A DNA stretch of 64,000 bases from Thalassotalea litorea (GTDB lineage: Bacteria > Pseudomonadota > Gammaproteobacteria > Enterobacterales > Alteromonadaceae): contig NZ_VCBC01000009.1 of assembly GCF_005843925.1 (NCBI RefSeq), forward strand, positions 62,001 to 126,000, written 5' to 3'. Positions within the stretch are counted from its first letter, which is position 1. Every line of letters starts with the position of its first letter. The notes beneath the pieces were generated by a model. The model saw only the letters and a list, made by a program, of their open reading frames with translations, searched no databases and was not told where the DNA came from. The position numbers were made by a program, and so were the translations under genes. Positions 46,476-54,235 of the stretch are shown here, piece after piece.

Positions 46476-47174
46476 ATGGGTGTTTTTTCAAGATTTACAG
46501 ATATTATTAATTCAAATATCAACAGTCTGCTGGACAAAGCCGAAGATCCAGAAAAAATGGTGCGCTTAATCATTCAGGAAATGGAAGATACCCTGGTTGA
46601 AGTTCGTTCATCATCCGCAAAAACTTTAGCGGATAAAAAAGAGCTGACTCGTCAACTTGCAAAAATGGCAGCCGATGCCCAACAGTGGCAGCAAAAAGCC
46701 GAGCTTGCATTGAATAAAGGTCGCGAAGATTTGGCAAGAGCCGCACTTATCGAACGCAAGAAGTGTGAAGAAGCGAAAACATCACTGAGTGATGAATTAG
46801 GTCACTTTGATGATCACATTGTAAAACTTCAGGATGAAATTTCTCAGTTGCAAGAAAAACTTGCGGACGCGAAAGCGCGTCAAAAAGCGATTGTGATGCG
46901 TGGCAAAACTGCATCTTCTCGCTTGAAAGTGAAAAGTAAACTGGATTCAGGCAAGGTTGATGATGCATTGACTCGCTTTGACCGCTACGAGCGTAAAATC
47001 GATGATTTGGAAGCTCAGGTAGACTCATACGATTTAGGCTCTAAATCGTTGGCAGATGAAATTGCAGATCTGGAGCAAGACGAAAGTGTCGATAGTGAAT
47101 TAGAAGCTCTTAAGGCTAAACTAAGTCCGAAAAAGAAACCTGCTGCGAAAAAAGCAAGCACAACTAAGAAGTAA
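46476..47174 (+). CDS. pspA: Phage shock protein A (PspA)
   Basis: 232-residue ESCRT-III-related coiled-coil protein. MGVFSRFTDIINSNINSLLDKAEDPEKMVRLIIQEMED is the diagnostic N-terminus, with amphipathic membrane-binding helix, followed by long heptad helices. The C-terminus is a Lys-rich tail (KKKPAAKKASTTKK) longer and more basic than in E. coli PspA (222 residues). It binds stressed membrane and, by default, restrains PspF. GAGGT ribosome site. First gene of pspABC. Confidence 0.96.
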   Translation: MGVFSRFTDIINSNINSLLDKAEDPEKMVRLIIQEMEDTLVEVRSSSAKTLADKKELTRQLAKMAADAQQWQQKAELALNKGREDLARAALIERKKCEEAKTSLSDELGHFDDHIVKLQDEISQLQEKLADAKARQKAIVMRGKTASSRLKVKSKLDSGKVDDALTRFDRYERKIDDLEAQVDSYDLGSKSLADEIADLEQDESVDSELEALKAKLSPKKKPAAKKASTTKK

Positions 47175-47200
47175 TAGGGTTTTAAATAAGGAGAATTATC

Positions 47201-47428
47201 GTGGAAGAGTTACTAATGGTACCTGTCATCTTGTTTATGGCTATTGTCGCGCCTATCTGGTTGGTGCTGCACTATCGCTCAAAGCGACAAATTAGTCAGG
47301 GCTTGACCGAAGACGAATATCAACAGTTATCAGAGCTTTCCGAATTAGCCGATAAAATGGCCGCGAGAATTAAAACTCTGGAGGCGATTTTAGATGCGGA
47401 AACTCCCGATTGGAGGGATAGAGCATGA
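47201..47428 (+). CDS. pspB: Phage shock protein B (PspB)
   Basis: 75 residues starting with GTG after AAGGAG. One N-terminal membrane helix (VPVILFMAIVAPIWLVLHY) and a cytoplasmic leucine-zipper-like helix (LSELSELADKMAARIKTLEAILD) are typical. It works with PspC in sensing membrane stress and releasing PspA from PspF. It overlaps pspC by 4 bases. Confidence 0.93.
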   Translation: MEELLMVPVILFMAIVAPIWLVLHYRSKRQISQGLTEDEYQQLSELSELADKMAARIKTLEAILDAETPDWRDRA

Positions 47429-47856
47429 ATAAGAGCCGAGGCGAATTATTTCGCGATCCGCAAAAAGGCAAATTAGCCGGCGTGTGTGCTGGTATCGCCG
47501 ACTATTTCGGCTGGGAAACCTGGTTGGTGCGGATTTTAGTGGTGTCTGGTGTGTTATTGGGGATGGGCTGGTTTGTGATTTTATACATCGCTGGCTGGTT
47601 TATTCTTGATAAGAAACCAAACCGCAAATCTGCCAACGACATTCACCAGAACTTTAAACAGCAGATGGAAGAAGATGAGATTGTCAATGAACACATTAAA
47701 GTGAAATCTCGGATCTGGCAATCAGGTGAACCTCCGAAGCAGGCGTTTCATGATATCCGCACTAAATTCCATACACTGGAAACGCAATTGCAGGGTATGG
47801 AGCGATATGTAACCTCAGCCGAGTTTACCGTATCCCGTGAAATCAATAAGTTGTAA
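47425..47856 (+). CDS. pspC: Phage shock protein C (PspC)
   Basis: 143 residues. The PspC domain is at the N-terminus: LFRDPQKGKLAGVCAGIADYFGWETWLVRILVV, followed by a membrane helix (VLLGMGWFVILYIAGWFILD). The cytoplasmic or periplasmic C-terminal part (FHTLETQLQGMERYVTSAEF, about 112-131) is helical. PspC senses secretin mislocalisation or membrane damage. pspD/pspE/pspG are not seen. A terminator follows. Confidence 0.94.
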   Translation: MNKSRGELFRDPQKGKLAGVCAGIADYFGWETWLVRILVVSGVLLGMGWFVILYIAGWFILDKKPNRKSANDIHQNFKQQMEEDEIVNEHIKVKSRIWQSGEPPKQAFHDIRTKFHTLETQLQGMERYVTSAEFTVSREINKL

Positions 47857-47859
47857 TGC

Positions 47860-47886
47860 AAAAGCCAGGTGGTAACGCCTGGCTTT
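47860..47886 (+). terminator. Terminator after pspC
   Basis: AAAGCCAGG-TGGTAACG-CCTGGCTTT, close to the pspC stop codon, with a short T run. It may be leaky, since ycjX follows within 100 bp. Confidence 0.75.
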
Positions 47887-47978
47887 ATTGTTAAATCCCG
47901 AGTCCTAGTTTCTTTCCATCACAGCGCTTTTCACTTACATTAACAAGAGTAAACGTTAACTCATTAGTCGCAATTGGC

Positions 47979-49421
47979 ATGGCAATTATAAATCGAAAAA
48001 AATTATCCACCTGGAAACAAAAAATCCAATCCGGTGCGGGCGACCTGTTAAATCGTAGCCTGGATCAACATGTAAACCTGGCAGTAACCGGATTGAGTCA
48101 AAGCGGCAAAACCGCATTTATTACCTCGTTAGTCAATCAGCTGATTAATGAAGGGCATGGCAAACCGTTAAGTTTTTTCAATGCCGTGCATGAAGGACGA
48201 TATATTGCCGCCAAACGCGTGCCTCAGCCAAATTTACAAATCAGTCGATTTGATTATGACGCGGGAATGGCAAAACTCGGTGAACAAGAGCCAAATTGGC
48301 CAGAGCCTACCCGCAGTATTTCTCAGATACGACTGGCCATTCGTTATACTCCGCAAGATTCTTTATTAAAATATGCATCGCAAATGTCGACGTTATATCT
48401 AGATATAACCGACTACCCCGGTGAGTGGTTACTGGATTTGCCGATGCTCAATCAAAGCTATCAGCAATGGTCGAAGTATATGACTCAGTTATTAACCTCT
48501 CAACCCCGGGCTGGGTTAGCAAGCGAGTTTTTACAAAAGCTTGAACAACTAGACCCTCTAGCGGTGATATCAGAAACTAAGCTCAAAGAGCTCGCCGATG
48601 ACTACACACAATTGCTATTAAACTTTCGACATGATCTAGGGTTATCGGTTATTCAACCGGGGCGATTTATTCTTCCTGGAGAACATGAAGGGGCTCCGGT
48701 ATTGCAATTTGTCCCTTTTCCTTGCTTTGAGCATTTAACCGCCGCGGACTATGCCAATGCCGATGAACAAAGCTTTATTGCGATGTGTCAGGCACGCTAT
48801 CAGGAATATCGAGAGGCGATTGTGCGCAAGTTTTATAAGCAACACTTTGTCAATTTTGACCGACAAATTATTCTTGCCGACTGTTTAACCCCATTGCATA
48901 GCGGCCCTGCCGCGTTTAATGATTTACAACACGCAATCGCGCTGATCATGGAAAGCTTTTCCTACGGCAAATCCAATGTTCTGCGACGGTTGTTTGCCCC
49001 CAAAATCGATCGAATCTTGTTTGCCGCCACGAAAGCCGATCATGTTACCAGTGATCAACATCAAAATATGACGACCTTATTGGAGCAGGTCATTATTAAG
49101 GCCAAGAAGTTACTAACGTTTGATGGCATTAAAATGAAAACCTTATCGATTGCGTCGATTCAGTGTACTGAACAGGGAAAAAGTGAATATCAGGGCAAGA
49201 AATTGTCGGTTTTAAAAGGTAAACGCCTGGATAATAATCAGATTATTACCCTGTTTCCTGGCTCGGTTCCGGCTAAATTGCCGCAACCAAGTTTTTTTAG
49301 TCAGAACAAATTCGATTACATTCAATTTAAACCGATGAATGCCATCGACGAACATCAGGCGCTCGATCATATCCGACTTGATCAGGTGTTGCAGTTCTTG
49401 TTGGGAGATAAACTTAAGTGA
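47979..49421 (+). CDS. ycjX: YcjX family P-loop protein (DUF463)
   Basis: 480 residues, cytoplasmic. Walker A GLSQSGKT (38-45), then LYLDITDYPGEWLLDLPM (about 141-158) and LFAATKADHVTSDQH. E. coli ycjX-ycjF follow the psp operon and are induced with the psp response; the protein is a predicted GTPase/ATPase of unknown exact role. It overlaps ycjF by 4 bases. The 92 bp upstream hold no clear promoter beyond AT-rich sequence. Confidence 0.93.
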   Translation: MAIINRKKLSTWKQKIQSGAGDLLNRSLDQHVNLAVTGLSQSGKTAFITSLVNQLINEGHGKPLSFFNAVHEGRYIAAKRVPQPNLQISRFDYDAGMAKLGEQEPNWPEPTRSISQIRLAIRYTPQDSLLKYASQMSTLYLDITDYPGEWLLDLPMLNQSYQQWSKYMTQLLTSQPRAGLASEFLQKLEQLDPLAVISETKLKELADDYTQLLLNFRHDLGLSVIQPGRFILPGEHEGAPVLQFVPFPCFEHLTAADYANADEQSFIAMCQARYQEYREAIVRKFYKQHFVNFDRQIILADCLTPLHSGPAAFNDLQHAIALIMESFSYGKSNVLRRLFAPKIDRILFAATKADHVTSDQHQNMTTLLEQVIIKAKKLLTFDGIKMKTLSIASIQCTEQGKSEYQGKKLSVLKGKRLDNNQIITLFPGSVPAKLPQPSFFSQNKFDYIQFKPMNAIDEHQALDHIRLDQVLQFLLGDKLK

Positions 49422-50455
49422 GCCATTCCGATAAAAGTAAAGATCAGGACTTTCAACAACAGATTTTATTTTCTCAGTCAGAAACTGAGATTGACAGCGC
49501 ATCGCAACCGAATACCCCAGTTGTTCTTCCTGAAGAGGCCTGGCAAGCGGTAGATGAAATTTTTGAAGACCACGATGAACCGCTGCCACGCAAGCGCGCG
49601 AACTGGTTGTGGCGGATTGCGGGGTTTAGTTTCACCGGCATCGTGATTTATGAACTCGTTGATTTTTTTATCGCAGGTTTTGCATCTTCACCACTCGTCA
49701 CCGGTGTTTATGCATTACTTGCCGGTTCTGTAGGAACCATTGCGCTGTTAACTTTGTTCAAAGAGCTCAGAGGACTGCGTCAATATCGCCGGCAACAGGA
49801 CAGACAACAGCAAGCAAGCGATTACCTTGAACACAAAGGGCATGGCGACAGCCGTAAATTTTGTCAAAAACTGACCGATAAGTTGCCCATGGATAGTGTC
49901 GAAGTGCTGCATCATAAGTTCGCTGACAACCTCAGTGAACATTTCAATGATGAAGAAGTCATGACCCTATATTCACGTCAGGTATTGTCTGAAGTCGATA
50001 AACAGGCCATGGAACAGGTGGCGAAATTTTCCAGCGAGGCGGTGGTACTGGTTGCCATTAGTCCGATTGCCATCGTAGATATGATGATATTGCTGTGGCG
50101 CAACCTGCGCATGCTCGATAAAGTTGCGGGCCTGTATGGAATACGACTCGGTTATTGGAGTCGCATCAGTCTTATCAAACAGGTCTTTGTGAATATGGTC
50201 TATGCCGGCGCCAGTGAAATTATTGCGGATGTTGGCGTTGATATGCTCGGTGTTGAAACGCTCGGTAAGCTATCAACTCGATTAGCTCAGGGCTTGGGCG
50301 CTGGGATGTTAACCGCTAAATTAGGGATTCGTACGATTAAGTTATGTCGTCCGGTGCCATTTGTGGAAAACCCTCCGGGGATCAAACAAGTTCGTCGTCA
50401 GGTGGTCGCCCAGGTGCGGCAACTGATGAGCAAGGCCACAACCAAAAACGACTAG
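49418..50455 (+). CDS. ycjF: YcjF family inner-membrane protein (TIGR01620)
   Basis: 345 residues starting with GTG, overlapping the ycjX stop. A hydrophilic N-terminal region (about 1-70) precedes two hydrophobic segments (AGFSFTGIVIYELVDFFIAGF, VYALLAGSVGTIALLTLF) and a C-terminal DUF697-like region (VAISPIAIVDMMILLWRNLRM, then LDKVAGLYGIRLGYWSRI). It is a psp-associated membrane protein of unknown molecular function. No terminator of normal type follows; a GC hairpin GCCCTG-CAGGT-CAGGGC lies near 50487-50503. Confidence 0.92.
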   Translation: MSHSDKSKDQDFQQQILFSQSETEIDSASQPNTPVVLPEEAWQAVDEIFEDHDEPLPRKRANWLWRIAGFSFTGIVIYELVDFFIAGFASSPLVTGVYALLAGSVGTIALLTLFKELRGLRQYRRQQDRQQQASDYLEHKGHGDSRKFCQKLTDKLPMDSVEVLHHKFADNLSEHFNDEEVMTLYSRQVLSEVDKQAMEQVAKFSSEAVVLVAISPIAIVDMMILLWRNLRMLDKVAGLYGIRLGYWSRISLIKQVFVNMVYAGASEIIADVGVDMLGVETLGKLSTRLAQGLGAGMLTAKLGIRTIKLCRPVPFVENPPGIKQVRRQVVAQVRQLMSKATTKND

Positions 50456-50535
50456 TTCGCAAGGGATTTCATTATCGCTTTTTAATGGCCCTGCAGGTCA
50501 GGGCTTGACCGGATAATCAGCCAAATGACAGCGCC

Positions 50536-50553
50536 TGTACCTAATTCCTTACA
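50536..50553. promoter_or_regulatory. TyrR box upstream of phhA
   Basis: TGTACCTAATTCCTTACA fits TGTAAA-N6-TTTACA at 9 of 12 fixed positions and keeps the essential G and C (positions 2 and 17). It lies about 190 bp upstream of phhA. The adjacent tyrR gene makes control likely. The rest of the 291-bp region shows no sigma-54 promoter. Confidence 0.65.
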
Positions 50554-50746
50554 CCTGATAAAACGCCTCAAGCCTGATCTGTTTTTCTTCTGATCTGACA
50601 TTTCTTACTATTAACCCATAAAGTTGCAATTCAGCGGTGTCACACTCAATGCCTATGCTTGGGTCTAATCATAATCATAACTCGACACTGATTTGAATTT
50701 GCCAATAAACCTGAAAATCAGGACAACAAGATAGGAATAGAAGTGA

Positions 50747-51550
50747 ATGGCGAAAAGCACAACCTATGTGTCAAAAGCAGCCGATGACGATGGCAATATC
50801 TGCTGGACCGAGCAAGAAAACCGGATCTGGCAAAAGCTCTATGCGCGTCAGATTGAGTGCATCGAAGACAAGGCGTGTCAGGAATATCTCGATGGTTTGA
50901 AATTATTAGCGCTGCCTCAGGATCGAGTGCCGCAATTAAACGAAGTCAGCGCTGTACTTGAGCGGACCACGGGTTGGCAATGTGCACCGGTTCCAGCCCT
51001 AATCGGCTTTGGTGAGTTTTTTAACTTACTTGCACAGAAAAAGTTTCCGGTTGCGACATTTATTCGTAGCGAGGAAGAGTTTGATTATTTACAGGAACCG
51101 GATATCTTCCATGAGATATTTGGCCATTGCCCACTGTTAACAAATCCTGCGTTTGCGAAGTTTACCCAAACCTATGGCGAACTTGGATTAAAGGCCAGTA
51201 AAGAAGATCGGGTCTATCTGGCTCGACTATACTGGTTCACCGTAGAGTTCGGATTAATGCAGACCGAAAATGGTCTTAAAATATACGGTGGCGGAATATT
51301 ATCTTCACCCGGAGAAACGCAGTACGCGATGCATGACGAAGGCCCGTTACGAAAACCATTTGATGCGTTAGACGTGCTGCGGACGCCTTACCGTATCGAT
51401 ATCATGCAACCGGTATATTTCTTAATAGACCATATCAATCAATTAGATGAAATCAGTAATCTTGATTTAATGGCGTTAGTCGAATCCGCCAAAAAATTAG
51501 GGCTACATGATCCGTTATTCGCCCCAAAGATGATAAAACAAGCGAGTTAA
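50747..51550 (+). CDS. phhA: Phenylalanine 4-monooxygenase (phenylalanine hydroxylase)
   Basis: 267 residues, the short bacterial type without an ACT domain. The iron triad is in DIFHEIFGHCP (H122, H127) and E167 in FTVEFGL. It converts phenylalanine to tyrosine using oxygen and a reduced pterin. phhB, the pterin dehydratase, follows 3 bp after, in an operon. The surrounding tyrR, fahA and maiA indicate use in phenylalanine breakdown rather than tyrosine supply alone. Confidence 0.96.
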   Translation: MAKSTTYVSKAADDDGNICWTEQENRIWQKLYARQIECIEDKACQEYLDGLKLLALPQDRVPQLNEVSAVLERTTGWQCAPVPALIGFGEFFNLLAQKKFPVATFIRSEEEFDYLQEPDIFHEIFGHCPLLTNPAFAKFTQTYGELGLKASKEDRVYLARLYWFTVEFGLMQTENGLKIYGGGILSSPGETQYAMHDEGPLRKPFDALDVLRTPYRIDIMQPVYFLIDHINQLDEISNLDLMALVESAKKLGLHDPLFAPKMIKQAS

Positions 51551-51553
51551 GCA

Positions 51554-51892
51554 ATGACAGAACAATTAAATGCTCAAGTATGTGAAGCCTGCCACGCCGA
51601 TGCACCTAAAGTCAGTGATGCCGAGTTGGCACAATTAGTGAAACAAATTCCCGATTGGGTGCCGGTAGTCCGTGATGATGTGATGATGTTAGAGCGTGAA
51701 TTTAAATTTAAAAACTTTAAACTGGCGTTAGCGTTTTCCAATAAAGTGGCAGAACTGGCAGAAGCGGAATTTCATCACCCTTCAATTTTGACCGAATGGG
51801 GCAAGGTTACGATCACTTGGTGGACCCATGCGATTGGTGGATTACATAAAAATGACTTTATTTGTGCGGCCAAAACCGACGCACTTTTATAG
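51554..51892 (+). CDS. phhB: Pterin-4a-carbinolamine dehydratase
   Basis: 112 residues. The active-site pattern [21 protein letters not shown] followed by [12 protein letters not shown] is that of PCD/DCoH. It recycles the 4a-hydroxy-pterin released by PhhA. Its start lies 3 bp after the phhA stop. The N-terminal CEACHADAP with two close Cys is a feature of many proteobacterial members. A terminator follows. Confidence 0.96.
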   Translation: MTEQLNAQVCEACHADAPKVSDAELAQLVKQIPDWVPVVRDDVMMLEREFKFKNFKLALAFSNKVAELAEAEFHHPSILTEWGKVTITWWTHAIGGLHKNDFICAAKTDALL

Positions 51893-51922
51893 TTTTCATC
51901 ATCTAATTTCAGTTACTGAAAG

Positions 51923-51951
51923 AAAAAGCTCCCAAGTGGGGCTTTTTTTTT
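51923..51951 (+). terminator. Terminator of phhAB
   Basis: AAAAAGCTCCC-AAGT-GGGGCTTTTT with nine T, 30 bp after the phhB stop codon. The final base adjoins the TyrR box that precedes tyrR. Confidence 0.9.
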
Positions 51952-51968
51952 GTAAAATTTAATTTACA
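51951..51968. promoter_or_regulatory. Consensus TyrR box upstream of tyrR
   Basis: TGTAAAATTTAATTTACA matches TGTAAA-N6-TTTACA at all twelve fixed positions and is centred about 41 bp upstream of the GTG start of tyrR. This suggests negative autoregulation, as known for E. coli tyrR. Confidence 0.85.
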
Positions 51969-52000
51969 GTCATTCATCTAATCTATGCAGGAACCGTGAC

Positions 52001-53551
52001 GTGCGTTTACAAATTACTTGCCAGGACCGAGTCGGTATTGCTCAGGAAGTCTTAGCTATTCTGGTAGAGCGGGAAATTAACTTAAAAGGTATTGATGCCA
52101 TTACAGAGTCCGGAGAGATATATGTACATATTCCGGATCTTGAGTTTTCTCAATTACAGGACTTTATGCCACTATTGCGATTGGTTGAAGGTGTGATTGA
52201 TGTAAAAACCACCACCCATATGCCGTCGGAACGCGAACATAACCTGTTAGAAACCATCGTCAGGACGTTACCGGACCCTCTGATTTCCATCGATATTCGT
52301 GCCAATGTTTATGGTCTAAATGAATTGGCGGAGCAAAAGCTTGGAGAGTCAGAAGCGGATGTCATTGGTCAGCCAATCAGTCATTTTATTAAAGGCTTTA
52401 ATTTTTCTAAATATTTAGATAGCGGAGAGATCCTTCCTCATACCCGTAAACTGCGCCTTCATGATGAAGATTATGTCGCGGATATCTTGCCTATTTATGT
52501 ACCCGGCGAAGATGGTCATGAAGTCTTTACCGGAGCGTTACTGATGTTGAAATCAGAAGCCCGCCTTGGTCAACAAATCAGCGCGTTTAAGCATCCCAAA
52601 GGAAATGACTTTGTAGGCGTTCAGGCCAGTTCTTCGCAAATGCGTAAAGTGATCCGCGAAGCCAGGCGAATGGCAGGGCTAGATTCGGCGATCTTGATTC
52701 AAGGTGAAACCGGTACCGGAAAGGAACTGTTGGCGCGCTGTTGTCATAATGCCAGTGATCGCAGTGACAACCCGTTTATGTTGTTAAATTGCGCGGCGTT
52801 GCCGGATGACGCCGCAGAAACAGAACTGTTCGGTAAGTATAGCGCCGAAGGGCAAAGCAAAAGAGGCCTGTTTGATTTAGCGGATGGCGGTAGCGTGTTT
52901 CTTGATGAAGTGGCAGAAATGTCACCGAAGCTACAGACTAAGTTGATTCGCGTGCTTCAGGATGGCAGTTTCAGACGAATTGATGATGAGAATGAAATTA
53001 AGGTTAATGTTCGTATTATTTGTGCGACCAATAAAGATTTACTGGAACTAGTACAAAAAGGTGAGTTTAGAGAAGATTTGTATTATCGACTAAACGTGCT
53101 TGGAGTTACGATTCCAGCGCTTAGAGATCGTCGTGCCGACATTATTCCTTTAGCAGAAACCTTCTTAAACAAATCCGCGAAGTTAAATCATCGTGGTGAA
53201 ATGTTTATAGATACAGAATGTCGCGAGTTTCTCGAACATTATCCATGGCCCGGCAACGTACGCCAGTTAGAGAATGTGATTTTGCGAGCAGCGTCTTTGG
53301 TTGAAGGTGACACCATCAGTATCGAGCACCTGCAGCTTCCGAACTTTACCCGGGATCACGGTTATCTGGAGCAGGAATTTAATGGCACTTTGGAAGATGC
53401 TGTAAAAGGATTCGAAGCCGATCTGCTGCGTAAACTCTATCCGGCATATCCAAGTACCCGCCAACTGGCAAAAAAATTGAGTCTTAGCCACACGGCGATT
53501 GCCAATAAATTGCGAGAATACAACATAAACAAGAAGACAGTGAAGATTTAA
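52001..53551 (+). CDS. tyrR: TyrR/PhhR-type transcriptional regulator of aromatic amino acid genes
   Basis: 516 residues with a GTG start; MRLQITCQDRVGIAQEVLAIL is the usual TyrR N-terminus. Order: ACT domain (1-72), PAS (about 80-185), AAA+ (about 205-430; Walker A GETGTGKE 235-242; GGSVFLDEVAEM 297-308) and a C-terminal HTH (STRQLAKKLSLSHTAIANKL). The GAFTGA loop needed for sigma-54 contact is replaced (FGKYSAEGQSKRGLF, 277-291), so it should act on sigma-70 promoters, as E. coli TyrR does. It lies in a conserved place after ycjXF, here with phhAB inserted between. Its own TyrR box lies directly upstream. Confidence 0.95.
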   Translation: MRLQITCQDRVGIAQEVLAILVEREINLKGIDAITESGEIYVHIPDLEFSQLQDFMPLLRLVEGVIDVKTTTHMPSEREHNLLETIVRTLPDPLISIDIRANVYGLNELAEQKLGESEADVIGQPISHFIKGFNFSKYLDSGEILPHTRKLRLHDEDYVADILPIYVPGEDGHEVFTGALLMLKSEARLGQQISAFKHPKGNDFVGVQASSSQMRKVIREARRMAGLDSAILIQGETGTGKELLARCCHNASDRSDNPFMLLNCAALPDDAAETELFGKYSAEGQSKRGLFDLADGGSVFLDEVAEMSPKLQTKLIRVLQDGSFRRIDDENEIKVNVRIICATNKDLLELVQKGEFREDLYYRLNVLGVTIPALRDRRADIIPLAETFLNKSAKLNHRGEMFIDTECREFLEHYPWPGNVRQLENVILRAASLVEGDTISIEHLQLPNFTRDHGYLEQEFNGTLEDAVKGFEADLLRKLYPAYPSTRQLAKKLSLSHTAIANKLREYNINKKTVKI

Positions 53552-53554
53552 CTT

Positions 53555-53580
53555 AATAACGAGGCTAACGCCTCGTTATT
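53555..53580 (+). terminator. Terminator of tyrR
   Basis: AATAACGAGGC-TAAC-GCCTCGTTATT, a perfect 11-bp stem, with GTTTT after it. The 3' arm is the first part of the 115-bp repeat unit that follows. Confidence 0.88.
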
Positions 53581-54019
53581 GTTTTCGAGGGAGATTACCA
53601 TCGGTGGAGAACATGCGCAGTTTGTTGCATGTTCGGTGACAGACTAACGTCGGTGGGAACTTGGCAATGCTTGAAGCATGCTGAGCCTCGTTATTGTTAT
53701 CGAGGTAGATTACCATCGGTGGTGAACATACGCAGTTTGTTGCATGTTCGGTCACAGACTGACGTCGGTGGGAACTTGGCAATGCTTGAAGTATGCTGAG
53801 CCTCGTTATTGTTTTCGAGGGAGATTACCATCGGTGGAGAACATACGCAGTTTGTCGCATGTTCGGTGACAGACTAACGTCGGTGGGAACTTGGCAATGC
53901 TTGAAGCATGCTGAGCCTCGTTATTGTTCTTAAAGAAGATTAGCATCGGTGGAGAACATACGCAGTTTGTCGCATGTTCGGTGACAGATTGACGTCGGTG
54001 GGAACTTGGCAATGCCTGA
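53570..54019. repeat. Four tandem 115-bp repeat units
   Basis: Units begin at 53570, 53685, 53800 and 53915 (each with GCCTCGTTATTGTT), an exact 115-bp period; the fourth decays after GGCAATGCCTGA. Each unit holds several hairpins: CCTCG/CGAGG; GAACATGC (53609-53616) with GCATGTTC (53627-53634), which has a G to A change in the later units; and ATGCT/AGCAT (53667-53679). The motif CGGTGG occurs twice per unit. The period is not a multiple of three, and the minus-strand frames that cross units shift, so coding is unlikely. Confidence 0.92.
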
Positions 54020-54235
54020 GTTTTGCAATTAATGTAAAGCTAAGTATACGAATGTCCGTTTTTTTTCGTAAACTTATAGGCACATTCGCTGCAGAAAACC
54101 TCAGCGTGCGACTTTGGTCAAGTCTACATTTTCACGTACACTTTGCTCCAACATATACAACTATCATTAAGTTGATTAACGGCCAATTATTCCCTAGCTC
54201 ATGGTTAATCAGCAATCTATGGAAGAGATACTTAG
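54020..54235. promoter_or_regulatory. Upstream region of fahA with a weak TyrR-box-like site
   Basis: At 54033-54050, TGTAAAGCTAAGTATACG matches the TyrR consensus at 10 of 12 fixed positions and keeps the essential G and C. It lies about 185 bp upstream of fahA. Nothing else is recognised here. Confidence 0.35.

Noticed and set aside
50456..50746. Sigma-54 promoter upstream of phhA
   Set aside because: No TGGCAC-N5-TTGC match was found, and TyrR here lacks GAFTGA.
53576..54012. Two similar 68-codon minus-strand frames inside the 115-bp repeats
   Set aside because: They only reflect the repeat. The 115-bp period shifts the frame from unit to unit, and there is no ribosome site or export signal.
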